Source: Azolla pinnata
Taxonomy: Eukaryota; Streptophyta; Polypodiopsida; Salviniales; Salviniaceae
Length of the DNA: 57,276 nucleotides
Direction: 5' to 3'
NCBI GenBank assembly: GCA_037176905.1
Contig: JBBBWG010002448.1
Location: 32,087 to 89,362 of the forward strand
Both the position numbers and the translations under genes were made by a program. Positions 33,798-45,076 of the stretch are shown piece after piece. The notes beneath the pieces were generated by a model. The model saw only the letters and a program-made list of their open reading frames with translations, was not told the origin of the DNA and searched no databases. Numbering within the stretch: position 1 is the stretch's first letter; each line of letters starts with the position of its first letter.

Positions 33798-36390
33798 ATG
33801 GCGCTCTCTGATCTCATCTCATCGCTGGATCTGAAGCCCCATCCGGAGGGCGGATTCTACAAGGAGACCTTCCGCGACGAGTCCGTCCTCCTGTCCGCCT
33901 CTTCTCTTCCGCCGCAATGTACGTCCACCAGAAGCAGGAAAACGGCCGTCATGTCGAAACCCTAAAACAAGCTTCCGTTTCTCTCTTGTCGCTGCTGTTA
34001 CTTCGATCGGCGTCGGATCGCCCCCTACTTCTTGCTGCTTTTGTAGTTTTGTGCAATCTGTGTGCGTTATTTCCCTTCTGATCTTGTTCTCCCTGTGGCT
34101 TCGCTTGTGTTAAGCTCCCTCTTCTTCTCTAGATCATCGGCTTTTGCTTTCGATCGTGTTCCCTGCCGTGCGGCGATGGCTTCTTCCAACTGTCTCCGCA
34201 GCTGGAAAAGAAATTCTTAGCCGTTCTCCGATCCGAAAATCGATGTTCCCTTAGCATCATGCGTTTCTCCGATCAAACTGCTCCACAAATGATGAAAAAT
34301 CTAGAATGGGTCTTGCGTTCCCCCTTTGTGATCTTGCCTGATATAACGTGTTGCATAGATCTGCGACCGAACATTTCCCCATTTCTAACAAAACCCTGGA
34401 ATTCATTCGTCGGATCTGGCATATGTCTCTGCAGATCTTTGGGATCAGAGCTTCCATTATTTACTTGATTTTCCTTCGGTTCTCTGCAGATAAGGTAGAT
34501 CGACCTGTGAGTACAGCGATCTACTATCTTCTTCCGTCTGGAAGCATTTCGAAACTCCACAGGTTGCCCTCATCTGAAGTATGGCATTTCTACACAGGGC
34601 AACCATTAACGGTATGCCATACCTTTTCTTTTTTCCTTTTCCTTGATTTTTTCTCCCGTTTCATTCACCGTTTCCTCTTAAGAGGTGTGAACCTAACTGC
34701 GATAGGGATTGGATTCTCTTCATATAGTAGCCATTTGAAGATGTGATGTTTCTTCATGTAGAACATTTACAAGATCTGAAGAGGAAGAATTAGCATCTAT
34801 GATGGGAATGTCGAAATCTGGACTGTGTCATAAGGTTCTGAGGTACCATGAGAAGATGAATTCCGTAGAAAAGAGATGACCATTTGGATGATGTAAGAGC
34901 TCTGAGCTCTTCTGCAACCACCATGAACCTCAATTGGTTGACAACTTTCTGTAATTTGACAAGAGAATTGAATGCACATTGACAGATAGGTTTGGGAACA
35001 CAATCTGTTCTGGGCTGGTTGCATTTTCACACTTGTTTGTCCACCTGTGGTTTTGCGTCATGCTTCCCAACTCATGCATATATTGGTTATGCAAGAAGCA
35101 GCTTTCAATGTCCGCTTCTAGTTTTGATGCCAAGTATAGGGCAAATTTCAGCTGCTGATGTATATGGGGCGTAGACATCTTTTGGCTGATTCAGGTATTG
35201 TTCAGTCCTCTTCTACCACCATTTTATACTGACAGTCACATCACATCGACAACTGTCAAGCAGCCCAACGTTCCATGCTCGTACAAAGCACAGTCTTTTA
35301 TGATAGCATGTGAACACACTTAGAATGATAAGGTTGCGAATACATTTAGTATAATGTGTAAGCCTAAGAAAACTCTCCTTTTTTATGAGCATGGAGTAAT
35401 GAACCACAATCTAGTGAATGTTTGACTTAGATACCTTGGTCACAACCTCCAGTTTGTGTTCTCTCTCTCTCTCTCTAATGGTATTATGTGTGTAAGACGA
35501 AGACTTTTGATAAACAGGAAACATAGATGTGCTTTATGTGTTTTAAGGATTACCCTTCTAATAATTGAACATGCTATATGTAATAGTGCCTCAAACTAGC
35601 ATATACTTCTACACTTCCTATCCTTAACACTTCTCTATATGTGTGTACTCAGTGGATCACCCTAATAAAAACCGCACTTTGGTCATCACAAGTGGAAAAG
35701 GGTGCTTCTGTCCCATTATTTTGCAAGTTTCATAGGAAAGAGATAGGGCATAAGAATCTTGGTCCTTTTCTGCAAGATAATATTCACTGTCTGATATGTG
35801 AACCAGGTGAGGAACTTCCAAAACAAGTATGTACAAAGATCCATAACGAGGAGATCTGCAAAAATTTTATTTTTTAGTGAATTATATATATATTTGTCTA
35901 TCTGGTAAAGTAGTAGAAGACCCATAACATCCATTTGAGGGCTTGAAATGGTACGCGGGTGATGATGCCACCTTTTGTACCGAAATTCAGATGTAAAAAC
36001 AAACAAATTCTTTTATCCAAAGGAAGTTTAGATGTAAGGTAATTAATGTTTCTTTGGCAGGTTATGGAGATCGACAATGAAGGGCATGTGAAACATACCA
36101 TCCTAGGGTCAGATGTAAATGCTGGCCAAGTGTTGCAACATGTTGTGCCACCACTTGTGTGGTTTGGGGCATACCCTACCTATGATGTTGCTTCGGTATC
36201 AGATGATGGGCAGACTATCGTAAGAAGCGAAGGAACCAAAGATCCAGAGCATAATTTCTCCCTAGTTGGTTGTACTGTAGCTCCCGCCTTCCAATTCGAA
36301 GACTCGGAGATGGCCAAACGCTCTGTCTTGTCTAGTCTCTTCCCCCATGCAAAGAATTGTGTTGAATTCTTGACTGATGCTGACGAATGA
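33798..36390 (+). CDS. DUF985 cupin-fold protein
   Basis: Three exons, 33798-33918, 34490-34611 and 36061-36390 (TGA), give 190 residues with matching phases. The first in-frame ATG (MALSDLISSLDLKPHPEGGF) starts exactly where this family usually starts. The conserved LKPHPEGGFYKET opening, TAIYYLLPSG, the core LHRLPSSEVWHFYTGQPL (His64, Glu70 and His73 as potential metal ligands) and the closing LVGCTVAPAFQFEDSEMAKR are all present. The length fits the 150-200 residues typical of DUF985 (cupin_5) proteins. These are small beta-barrel cupins found from bacteria to plants; their reaction is not established. No targeting signal is obvious, so the location is probably cytosolic. Confidence 0.93.
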
Positions 36391-37535
36391 TTAACAGATT
36401 GACATTCCTACATTGTGAGATTAATGTATGCACATTTCGCCATCAATTTGTATTGAAATTTTTAATATCGCCATCGGCTCTATGTGCACTACTGGACGTG
36501 TTAATTTTTGGACAATCTTTTATGATAGTATGGCTTTTAACTGCAACAAGTTTATGATGGAAGTTCCAGTCTGGCTTGATGTTAAGAGAAGCTTGTTGTG
36601 GCAGCATTTTTGTGGGAGTTTTGTGGAGGTCCTGTTGAATGTATCATAGTGGTATGTTCATCATAGAGTGGAATCTTGTTTTTTAAATTGTTTAAGCAGT
36701 GATTTTCCAGCCTAGGTAGAATGGGGGACAATTTGGAACTGATTCCTCTTCTCACAAGAATCGCCGGCTATGCCATTAACACTAATGCAAACTAATTGTG
36801 ATTATTGCCAGCATTAGTCATCTGCCAAGTTAGTTTTGAGTCATAAGGCAACAGTTTAGGGAAGCTTCTCGTAGTCTGATAAGGGCCGCAAATGAGGTAG
36901 CCTAATCGAATCACTAGTAAATGAATCATTCATTATTTTGCTATCAGAGAATATGTTAACTGAATGCATGTTATATACAGCATCTAGTCTTCCTATTTGA
37001 GCTAGCAAGTGATATACATGTTAACAGAGAATATGTTAACTGAATGCATGTTATATACAGCATCTAGTCTTCCTATTTTGCAAGTACATATATTATTTAG
37101 ACATCAGGAATGGATGATAGGTGAGCAATATTAGGTCTTATACCTACCAAGTTACTAAGTGTTCAGTGTGCACCTGAGGCTATATGACAAACAACAATGA
37201 AACATATAATTGTTTCACCTGATTTGCTTCTAAATTAGGTGATTTCATCTGTCAGAACTAACTAGGATGCATTAAGTAGAATATATCTATACTCTTAACT
37301 TCGATTATTATGCTTATCATGAGTCATAATCTGTTTTTTTTCCTCTTTAAAAGTAAAGCTACTACCTTTTTTTCCATCAAATAGAACTACATACATTTCA
37401 AATCAAAGTGTTATGTTTAAAAAAACCTGAATGCAACGAACTCAACAAAACTTGTGGACTGGTGTGAACGTGATAAGCATTTTCTAAGCGTTCTTTAATT
37501 TGGCAGGTTTTTCAAATTGTTGGTATGCCTTGTTA
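36391..37535. other. Intergenic stretch between convergent genes
   Basis: Contains the 3' UTRs of the two convergent genes and a 79-bp-spaced duplication (separate entry). A plus-strand frame at 36428-36649 is probably 3' UTR. No further gene is seen. Confidence 0.5.
36947..37078. repeat. Perfect ~53-bp direct repeat, 79 bp apart
   Basis: The sequence starting agagaatatgttaactgaat and ending tcttcctattt occurs at 36947 and 37026 without mismatches. The tandem duplication is very recent. Confidence 0.92.
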
Positions 37536-40025
37536 TTAGCTCATATAAAATTCACACCGTTGACTACAATTGATTGTTTTTAATCTTGAATTTACATGTG
37601 AAGCAGGTACATAACTTTGATCTTCTACTGGAAAAGTCTGCGATTCGACACTAGCATTTACAAAGGACTCTTTCTTTATGCTCTCCAAAGATTTGTTAGA
37701 TTGGATTGCATACTCAGAATTTTGCAACATGGATCCCCCACAAACGCTTGATATGAGAGAGTTTGGCAAGGACTTATCAAACTCCAGGCTCGCCACATGC
37801 TCTAGACAAGTGTTTGCAAGCTCAGATTCACCATAAATTCGACAATGATACAGCAAAGAAACCCAACTAACAGCATCAGGTTTCAATGGCATTGTTTCAG
37901 CCACATGATAAGCTTCTTGCAAATGTCCCACGCGGCCCCAAAGATCGATCAAACCATTATAATGTTCATGGCTCAGTCTAAGTCTACACTCATTCCTCAT
38001 TCCTGCAAAGTGATTGCAACCATAATCTACTAATCCTGCGTGACTACAAGCTGACATCAGGCAAAGGAAGGAAATGCCATCTGGTTTGATGCAATGTTGT
38101 CTTAAATTAGTACACAAGTCCACTGCACGTTCATACTTACCACTAAATGCAGATCCAACAATCATTGCATTCCATGTCTCGATGGATTCTTTACATCCAA
38201 AATTGAATACGTTTGTAGCCTCCTGGAATTTCTCACATTTCGAGTACATATCGATGAGTGAACTTACAATATATGTATCCAACTCATGACCATCTTCGAT
38301 GACAATTTCATGGATTAACATGCCTAATCCCAGGGCTATCGCTATAGAACAGGCTTTCAGTGCGCTCAGGTAAGTCACTTCATCTGGCTTCAAGCCATTT
38401 TGGTACATAAGGTACAAGTATTGAAGAGCCTCTTTGCCATGATCATGTTCCACAAACCCTTCAATCATGATATTCCATGTCACTAGATCTCGAACTGGTG
38501 CTTCCCAAAAGATTTGTATCGCATCCTTGATGTCTCCATACTTGGCATATGTATCAATTAGAGTGTTACCAACAAATATGTTCATATTCTCATTGTTTTC
38601 AACGATCAACGTATGAACCAGTTTGAATGGTTTTAACTCTATTAAGTTGCAACATGCTTTCAGAATGGTAACAAAAGTGGTGCTATCTGGCTTTACATCT
38701 TCGTGTTCCATTTGTTTGAAAAGATCGAGTGCTATGTCGCCTGACTTGGTTTGAGCATAACCAGAAATGAGAGCGTTCCAAGTGATAGTTGTCGGCTTCA
38801 ATCCCTTTTGTTGCATGATATGAAATAGTTGTGAGGCATCAGCCACATTACCATGCTGCGAATATCCTGCTATGATTGCACTCCAGCTAATTACATCATC
38901 CATTTCACACTTATCAAACACGTAGTGCGCATCAACAAGGCTTGCACACTTACCATACATGTCAATGAGAGAATTATCAACATAAACATCTGATTCACAT
39001 GCTATTTCTATACCGAGGGCATGAATGAGCCTTCCCAGCAATAAATCTTGAACTACAGAGACTGCCTTGATAACGTTTACGAGTGTGATCTTGTCAGGAT
39101 GAGCTAGAGATTGGTGCATTTTCTCAAAGAGATGGATAGCTTCTAAAGCCGATCCGTTCAGCACATAACCTGCGATGATGGCATTCCATATCGCAACATC
39201 AATCACAGTCAATCCATCGAACATCACCCGTGCATCTTCGACACTGCCGCATTTACAATACATATCAATGAGAGAACTACATAGGAATGCATCGATGTGG
39301 GAGTTCGTCTCTATGATGTAAAAATGCACTACCTTGCCTGCATCCAGCTTTTCCCGACTTCTACACGATTTTAAGACGTTCACAAAGGTAATAGCATCGG
39401 GCCTAATCCTTTCCTTCTGCATGTGCTCGAAACATCGAAGAGCTTCCGGTCCCATTCCACCAGCTAGAGGGCATCCACCGAGGAGCGAATTCCATGATAC
39501 AAGGTCTCTTACCGCGATCGAATCGAATACCTTCTGAGCATCATACACATCTCCCATCCTCCCATACATGTCAATAAGAGTGTTACAGATCTGCATATCT
39601 CGTTCCAAGCTGCTTTCTAGCACATGGGAATGGATCAGCATTCCATCTGAACAAGATAGGGCATGGGAACATGCCTTGAGAGCAGCGACAAAAGCATGTC
39701 CATCTGGTCTTATATGGGAACGAATCATTCCATAATACAGCCGGATGGCCCGCTTCGCATAGCCATGCGTAACATACGACGAGATCATAGCACTGCAAGC
39801 GAACACATTGTGCTCGCGCATGTGGGAGAAGGCGCGGCTCGCATCAACCAAGCTGCCATGAGAGGAGAACACGCGGATGAGGCAGGAAGCGAGGAGGCGG
39901 TGCGAATCCAGGCCAATCGAGACGGCGAAAGCGTGTGCTTGCCGGGAAGAGCTCAGGTCTCTCACGCGTTCTTGCAGGATCGCGTGGATTTCTTCGATGG
40001 AAGGGATCACGGAGCAGTGCATCAT
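37536..40025 (-). CDS. Intronless PLS-type pentatricopeptide repeat protein
   Basis: A single exon encodes 829 residues; the start is ATGATG at 40025 and the stop is TAA. PPR motifs fill about residues 20-740, with recurring blocks such as NTLIDMYGRMGDVYDAQKVF, LVSWNSLLGG, IRPDAITFVNVLKSC and SLIDMYCKCGSVEDARVMF. These are alternating P, L and S motifs as in organellar RNA-editing and RNA-processing factors. After the last motif, SWVSLLYHCRIYGESELANT resembles the start of an E domain. The sequence then diverges (Ser/Asn-rich, no DYW, HxE or zinc motif). It is therefore either a non-DYW factor that relies on a partner or a truncated member. No clear transit peptide is visible. An upstream CATG array abuts the gene. 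Confidence 0.92.
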   Translation of the reverse strand: MMHCSVIPSIEEIHAILQERVRDLSSSRQAHAFAVSIGLDSHRLLASCLIRVFSSHGSLVDASRAFSHMREHNVFACSAMISSYVTHGYAKRAIRLYYGMIRSHIRPDGHAFVAALKACSHALSCSDGMLIHSHVLESSLERDMQICNTLIDMYGRMGDVYDAQKVFDSIAVRDLVSWNSLLGGCPLAGGMGPEALRCFEHMQKERIRPDAITFVNVLKSCRSREKLDAGKVVHFYIIETNSHIDAFLCSSLIDMYCKCGSVEDARVMFDGLTVIDVAIWNAIIAGYVLNGSALEAIHLFEKMHQSLAHPDKITLVNVIKAVSVVQDLLLGRLIHALGIEIACESDVYVDNSLIDMYGKCASLVDAHYVFDKCEMDDVISWSAIIAGYSQHGNVADASQLFHIMQQKGLKPTTITWNALISGYAQTKSGDIALDLFKQMEHEDVKPDSTTFVTILKACCNLIELKPFKLVHTLIVENNENMNIFVGNTLIDTYAKYGDIKDAIQIFWEAPVRDLVTWNIMIEGFVEHDHGKEALQYLYLMYQNGLKPDEVTYLSALKACSIAIALGLGMLIHEIVIEDGHELDTYIVSSLIDMYSKCEKFQEATNVFNFGCKESIETWNAMIVGSAFSGKYERAVDLCTNLRQHCIKPDGISFLCLMSACSHAGLVDYGCNHFAGMRNECRLRLSHEHYNGLIDLWGRVGHLQEAYHVAETMPLKPDAVSWVSLLYHCRIYGESELANTCLEHVASLEFDKSLPNSLISSVCGGSMLQNSEYAIQSNKSLESIKKESFVNASVESQTFPVEDQSYVPASHVNSRLKTINCSQRCEFYMS

Positions 40026-40144
40026 GTCTTCTTACGGATCTGGGAGCTGGAAGGGGAAGAAGCGACGCAGAATCAGGATCAGGAGGGATCGAATCCATCG
40101 CCAGAGCGCCATAGCCAGAGCTCAGACAGAGAGAAGGCTTGGTT

Positions 40145-40878
40145 TATGTATGTATGTATGTATGTGTATGTATGTATGTATGCATGAGTGTGTTCATGTA
40201 TGCATGCATGTGTGTGTACATGTATGTATGTCTGTGTGCATGAATGTATGTGTGTGCATGTATGCATGCATGAGACTTAAGCAAAGCGACATACATGCGC
40301 ATGTGTTGTGCATGTATGTGTGTGCACGCATATACATATATGTGCATGTACATGTATGCATGGTACGCATGGTACGTATGCAGGGCATGCATGCACACAG
40401 ATACGTACATATATGCGTATGTATGTAGGTATGCATGTGTGGCATGCGTGTACACACATGTGTGCATGTGCTGGTACGTATGTGTGGCATGCATGTGGAT
40501 GTATAGATGCATTGCATGCATGGAGCTCGTGGATGGTACGCATGGTACGTATGCATGGCATGCGCATATACCGCATGTGCATATATGTGTATATATACAT
40601 GTATGTATGTATGTATGCATGCGTGCATGCGTGCATGCATGTGTTGGTACGTGCGTGTGGCATGCATACATATGCATATATGTGGATGTATAGATGTATT
40701 GGATGCATGGATGCATGGATGCATGGATGGTACGCATGGTACGCATGCATGGCATGCATGCACATACGTATGTGCCTGTCTATATACGCTTCTTGCATAT
40801 GTGTATATTATACACATACACACACACATACATATGTTTATGTATATGTACACATATATGCATGCATTCGAAAGAAGC
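40145..40878. repeat. 0.7-kb TATG/CATG alternating purine-pyrimidine array
   Basis: tgtatgtatg, catgcatg, gtgtgcatgtatg and tggtacgcatggtacgtatg words run from 115 bp upstream of the PPR start to about 40878. Recurring landmarks include ggtacgcatggtacg at 40361, 40536 and 40728. It is the same word family as the array at 9.5-11.1 kb but in the opposite plus-strand orientation. Open frames in several phases are compositional. Confidence 0.92.
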
Positions 40879-42109
40879 CCGATTAAAGATTGACCCACTG
40901 CTAATCCAGAACCCAGAACCCTAATCATCTCGCTTAATTGCCTCACTAAACCCTAGCGGAAAGGGATTCCACGACACGAACTTGCTAGTGTATTATTATT
41001 GGCTCTGTCATTCATCTCATTCTATAAGACTGTCCGTGACAGTTCGATGCTTCCACGGATTGTTGTACGATTGCCCACGTACACAGTATCGTCACGATCG
41101 CAGGCGTAATGTTTCCGATGTCTTTATCGCGGGCTTCGATCCGCAACCCCATGTAATTCGAGAAGATGATGGCATCGAGAACAAAAAGGGGGGAACGAGC
41201 AGGTAAGTCGAATATTCCAGCTTGAAGCAAAACGCTTCGGTTTCTTCAATCAACGCCATCTTTTGTCAGGCCCTGATTCACTTCATTAGTCAAACCCTAA
41301 AAACCCCGAGCCCCCCTCCCAAGCCCTAATCCCAGATACTAGCCCAGCTGAAATCAGCCGAAGTCGACGCAGATTAAAGGATACTAACCCTCAAATGCAG
41401 ACAATCGTCATCGACGTACCGATGATTGTCGAAACTCGAGAAATCCGACGTATCTACGATCTGCTGAGCTTCAAGCTAATCAAATCCGACGTATTTATAA
41501 TCGCCAGAATATCGCAAATTCCTTCATAATCACTATTTAAGTCTGTCTCAGAAGAATGCATTCTTCATTCACAACACACAAATTTTCAAAACCTTTGCTT
41601 CTGGCGTTTCTTTCTTCTTCTTCTTCTTCTTCTTAAGCTCAAAATTTTTTTAGTCTAATTTTTTACAACATGTTCAATCAAAGAGTTCCTGAAGAAAAGT
41701 CTCTGTTCTCTTGTGTTTGCATTTCTCTGTCGTCCATGGAAGCTTTTCTCTGCAGGAAAAATGTCGGGATTCGCTCAGGCTTCGGCTCTCCTCTCCCCGG
41801 CTTTCATGCGCCAGGTTAGTTCAATCATCTGCCCTGATTTCTGTTCTTTCGAGGCAAGCTTACCCGGTGGAACAAAGGTGATTCTCTTATCCTTCCTCTT
41901 CTGATCCCGAGAAAGAGAGAGAGGGAGAGGTAGGGAACGATCCGTAAAGAAGAACCCATGCCCAAAATGTCGATGGGATGATAGCATAACCAGCAAGGTT
42001 TCGATACAGAGCGGAGTGTGTGTGTGTCGATATCTGGAGCGGAAATCACTTCTGTTGTTGCTACGAGCGAGCACATTCATGAACACAAGCAGCTTTGTGC
42101 AGAAGCTGA
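40879..42109. other. Divergent intergenic region between the two PPR genes
   Basis: Includes aaccctaatc and aaaccctaaa telo-box-like words (40917, 41295) and a (TTC)n run at about 41611-41634. A short open stretch from the ATG at 41761 (MSGFAQASALLSPAFMRQ) ends at a CAG/GTTAGT donor. It may be a first exon of the next gene. No other gene is seen. Confidence 0.5.
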
Positions 42110-44107
42110 ATGCCTATGCAAGGAGGTTGCACTCGTGCCATGCCCTCGTTCATCGGTGTTAATGGCTATTCAAGAAGAGGATATCTTTGCACCATTCCGT
42201 TGCTCACGCGTTCCCGCGTGAAGCATTCGGGAAAAATTCTGGAAGATAATGCAGAAGCCTTTTCCGCGTGTGCGAATCATCGTTTTAGCCATGCGATTCA
42301 GAGGCCTTTGAATAGTACAAAGCTAGGCCACGATGATCCTCATGCCTCCACGTGTGGGGTATATCATTCGATCCATGAAAATCCATCTCATTTGATTACA
42401 ATCGTGTACATTAGCCATGCTGCTTCTCTCACACGCTGGAAACAACACAACAGCCTTGGAACACTATTTAAGAGGACAAGGCAGGTACATTATAATGGTA
42501 TTGATATTTCTTCTACATATATGAAGCACCAGTCCAGCTATGGAACTCTATGTATAGAGATAGGGAAGATATATAACGATGGTGACCATGATGATGCCGA
42601 TACTTCTTCCACATGTATGAAGCATTGTTCCAGCTCAGGGACTCTGTTTAAGCAGGCTGGAGAAATATATAATGATGATGCTTCTTCTGCATGTATGAAG
42701 CATTGTTTCAGCCCTGTTAATCCTTCTTTGGATGCTAGCAACGAGCTTGAAGAACCTGAACCTGCAATATCTTATATAACTAAGGCTGTTTCATCTCTTG
42801 TTTCGAGCGAAAATGCATGGTGTGTCGAGACTGAAGAAAAGCTAGAAAGACTGATCCGGCATGTTACTCCTACTATTGTAATGGAAGTGGTTAAGGGCAT
42901 CAGAGATCCATCAATGGCTTTGCATTTTCTGAGCTGGTCCAGTAGCAAGGACGGTTATGAGCCTACAAACGAAGTTTTCACTCACATAATTGGACGGTTA
43001 GCAAGAAAGAGAAATTTCAATGATGCTTGGCGCCTCCTTGAAGAGATGAAAAACCATCATTTAAAGCCCGACTATGCATTTTCCATCTTCATTCATAGAT
43101 TGAAAAGAGCTAGAAAGACTCATGGCCTTATCAAAGCAATGTGTGGCATGGGTTTCTTGGAAGTAACTCCCACTGTTTCTTTGTATACTTGTGCATTGGA
43201 GTTTCTTCTTAAACAAAATAATGGTGAAGATTTCAAGTATCTTTACAACAGGATGTTGCAGGATGGGCTTGTGCCAGACCAGAAATTGTTCGAGATACTC
43301 ATTAAAGGGTGCAGCAAGACAGGAAAATGTGGTGAAGCAGTTTCGTTCTTCGAAAGCATGAAAAATGAAGGATTTGTGCCACATGTATCTGTGTATATAA
43401 CAACCATTTGCCATCTGTCAGAGTGTGGAAATGTAGATTGTGGGCATTGGTTTTATAAGGAAATGATTGCTAGTGGTTGTTTGCCTAGTGTGTTTGGGAT
43501 TCATGAAGTGGCATGTGCTTTGTATGGAGATGAAATTAAGAAACGCATAGAGGAATTTGAGAATGTTGTACAGATGATGCCTTCTCTATCGAGGATCCAT
43601 TCCTTTAACAACCTTATCAGGTTCCTTCTCGATATTGGTAAACCTGATGAAGCAACTGTGGTTTTCAACAGATTAAAATCTGGTACTCCGATCACAACTG
43701 AAGGTGCTAAACAAACACCCACATGGAATGTGGATTCATATAGATTTTACATCTTTGGGATGTATAAACTTGGGCATGTGGTCAATGCAATGGAAACATA
43801 TGTGGAACTGTTAAGGAGAGGCCCAAAACCCACCAATGATATATCAAGCTTTCTATTGCTCAACTTGAGTAGAGAAAAGCTGATAGTTGAAGCTTTGGAT
43901 GTGTGTAAACGTATCATCAAGTGCCGAGATCCCATCGACATTGCAGCACAAAAGGCTTTCTTTACTCTGCTTCGCATCAAAAAGCACTTAGATGTTGCTT
44001 GCAAATTGTTTATGACCATGAGAAAGAAAAGATGCATTGACGAGGACTCTGACTTTGCATCATTAGTAGGATTTAATGAAGATAAAGATGCGGCATTGGC
44101 TTCCTAG
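42110..44107 (+). CDS. P-class pentatricopeptide repeat protein (5' end uncertain)
   Basis: One long exon encodes up to 665 residues ending in TAG. The first about 210 residues are not PPR and contain an internal repeat (separate entry). From about 280 onward come P-type PPR helices, for example VFTHIIGRLARKRNFNDAWR, LFEILIKGCSKTGKCGEAVS and YRFYIFGMYKLGHVVNAMET. No E or DYW domain is present. A stop lies directly before the ATG at 42110. That ATG gives no typical transit peptide. A CAG acceptor at 42100-42102 followed by KLNAYARRLHSCHALVHR would give a mitochondrial-type presequence joined to MSGFAQASALLSPAFMRQ from 41761-41814, but that frame stops after 19 codons unless a further intron or indel exists. 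A role in organellar RNA metabolism is inferred from the family. Confidence 0.85.
   Translation: MPMQGGCTRAMPSFIGVNGYSRRGYLCTIPLLTRSRVKHSGKILEDNAEAFSACANHRFSHAIQRPLNSTKLGHDDPHASTCGVYHSIHENPSHLITIVYISHAASLTRWKQHNSLGTLFKRTRQVHYNGIDISSTYMKHQSSYGTLCIEIGKIYNDGDHDDADTSSTCMKHCSSSGTLFKQAGEIYNDDASSACMKHCFSPVNPSLDASNELEEPEPAISYITKAVSSLVSSENAWCVETEEKLERLIRHVTPTIVMEVVKGIRDPSMALHFLSWSSSKDGYEPTNEVFTHIIGRLARKRNFNDAWRLLEEMKNHHLKPDYAFSIFIHRLKRARKTHGLIKAMCGMGFLEVTPTVSLYTCALEFLLKQNNGEDFKYLYNRMLQDGLVPDQKLFEILIKGCSKTGKCGEAVSFFESMKNEGFVPHVSVYITTICHLSECGNVDCGHWFYKEMIASGCLPSVFGIHEVACALYGDEIKKRIEEFENVVQMMPSLSRIHSFNNLIRFLLDIGKPDEATVVFNRLKSGTPITTEGAKQTPTWNVDSYRFYIFGMYKLGHVVNAMETYVELLRRGPKPTNDISSFLLLNLSREKLIVEALDVCKRIIKCRDPIDIAAQKAFFTLLRIKKHLDVACKLFMTMRKKRCIDEDSDFASLVGFNEDKDAALAS
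42446..42725 (+). repeat. Internal repeat coding for 26-32-residue units in the PPR protein N-terminus
   Basis: Residues about 113-205 contain three successive units with the plan H-x-SS-x-GTL-(5-6)-x-IYND-(n)-SS-x-x-MK: LGTLFKRTRQVHYNG, YGTLCIEIGKIYND and SGTLFKQAGEIYND, each followed by SSTYMKH, SSTCMKH or SSACMKH. At DNA level, atgaagca and ggaactct/gggactct blocks recur. This part is outside the PPR helices. Confidence 0.8.
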
Positions 44108-45076
44108 CAAAGGATGCATCAGGATTTTCTTGAGTTAAAAAGTTCACGACAACATAAACCTTAGAATGTGAATCATTCAACGTAGTGCTTTTCACTTCTA
44201 ATGCAGGATCTGTCATATACCTTTGTCTCTCCGATACTAATTAAGTAATAGGAAATCCTTATCCAAAGGAAGTCACATTCTACCACAAAATGCCCACTAT
44301 TTGGAATAAACAGAGTCCATCAAAGTGGTGCAACATTTCGGTCATTGTATGCTTGATTATGGCATTTTTTTAGCTATATGAGCAGCCCCCTCATTCCAAA
44401 CATGTCAATGCCATTAATTAAGATTATCCACAAGGCATGAACTTGCCACTTGCGTTATTTTTCCATCTTAGGCATAGTAGTAAAACGGTCTCCGCAGAAA
44501 TTAAACCTATTAGCATATCCATAAACATTGTAACCAAAATCTTTCCAAATAATTCCTTGGGAGACCGTATCGAAAATCGGGTTCCATATGGACTGTTGGG
44601 AATGACATGAGCGTCAAATTTTTAGAGAAACTGATGCTAGGCACACGGCGACCAATTTTATATGGACCTTTACTCGCATCGTTATATGATGTACAAGAAA
44701 TTTATATGGACAATAAATAGGTAAGTAAACCAATGAATGAGGGGAGCTTCCCTCATTCACTATGTACATCTTATCTTAGCAAGACCATACAGCCAAAAAG
44801 GGTGTAACTATGTATAAGCATTTGTACAAATGTAAATCAATGGGAGGATTATCAGTGGGCCTTATTTATCAACTAACATTAGATACATTATTAAAAGAAC
44901 CATTGGGAAGAATATCATCCACAGATGAACGGAACATGTATGGAGACGGGACAAATCGCACTTTGAAGGCCTGTGAAGAAGATACACTCAAGGAGAGGAT
45001 CGTAAGCTGACCATATGGGCTTTTATGCATTAGTGGATGCTGAAAAAATGATTTTAATGCGATACAAATGATCCAT
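44108..45076. other. Intergenic stretch between convergent genes
   Basis: Probably holds the 3' UTRs of the PPR gene and the kinase gene. No frame with family resemblance was seen. Confidence 0.5.

Noticed and set aside
34259-35178. Several frames of 60-130 codons inside the DUF985 gene
   Set aside because: They fall in introns or combine an exon with intron read-through. The spliced model explains the exons.
40144-40946. Frames up to 250 codons (Tyr/Met/Cys or Thr/His-rich)
   Set aside because: Same reason: they lie within the TATG/CATG array and overlap on both strands.
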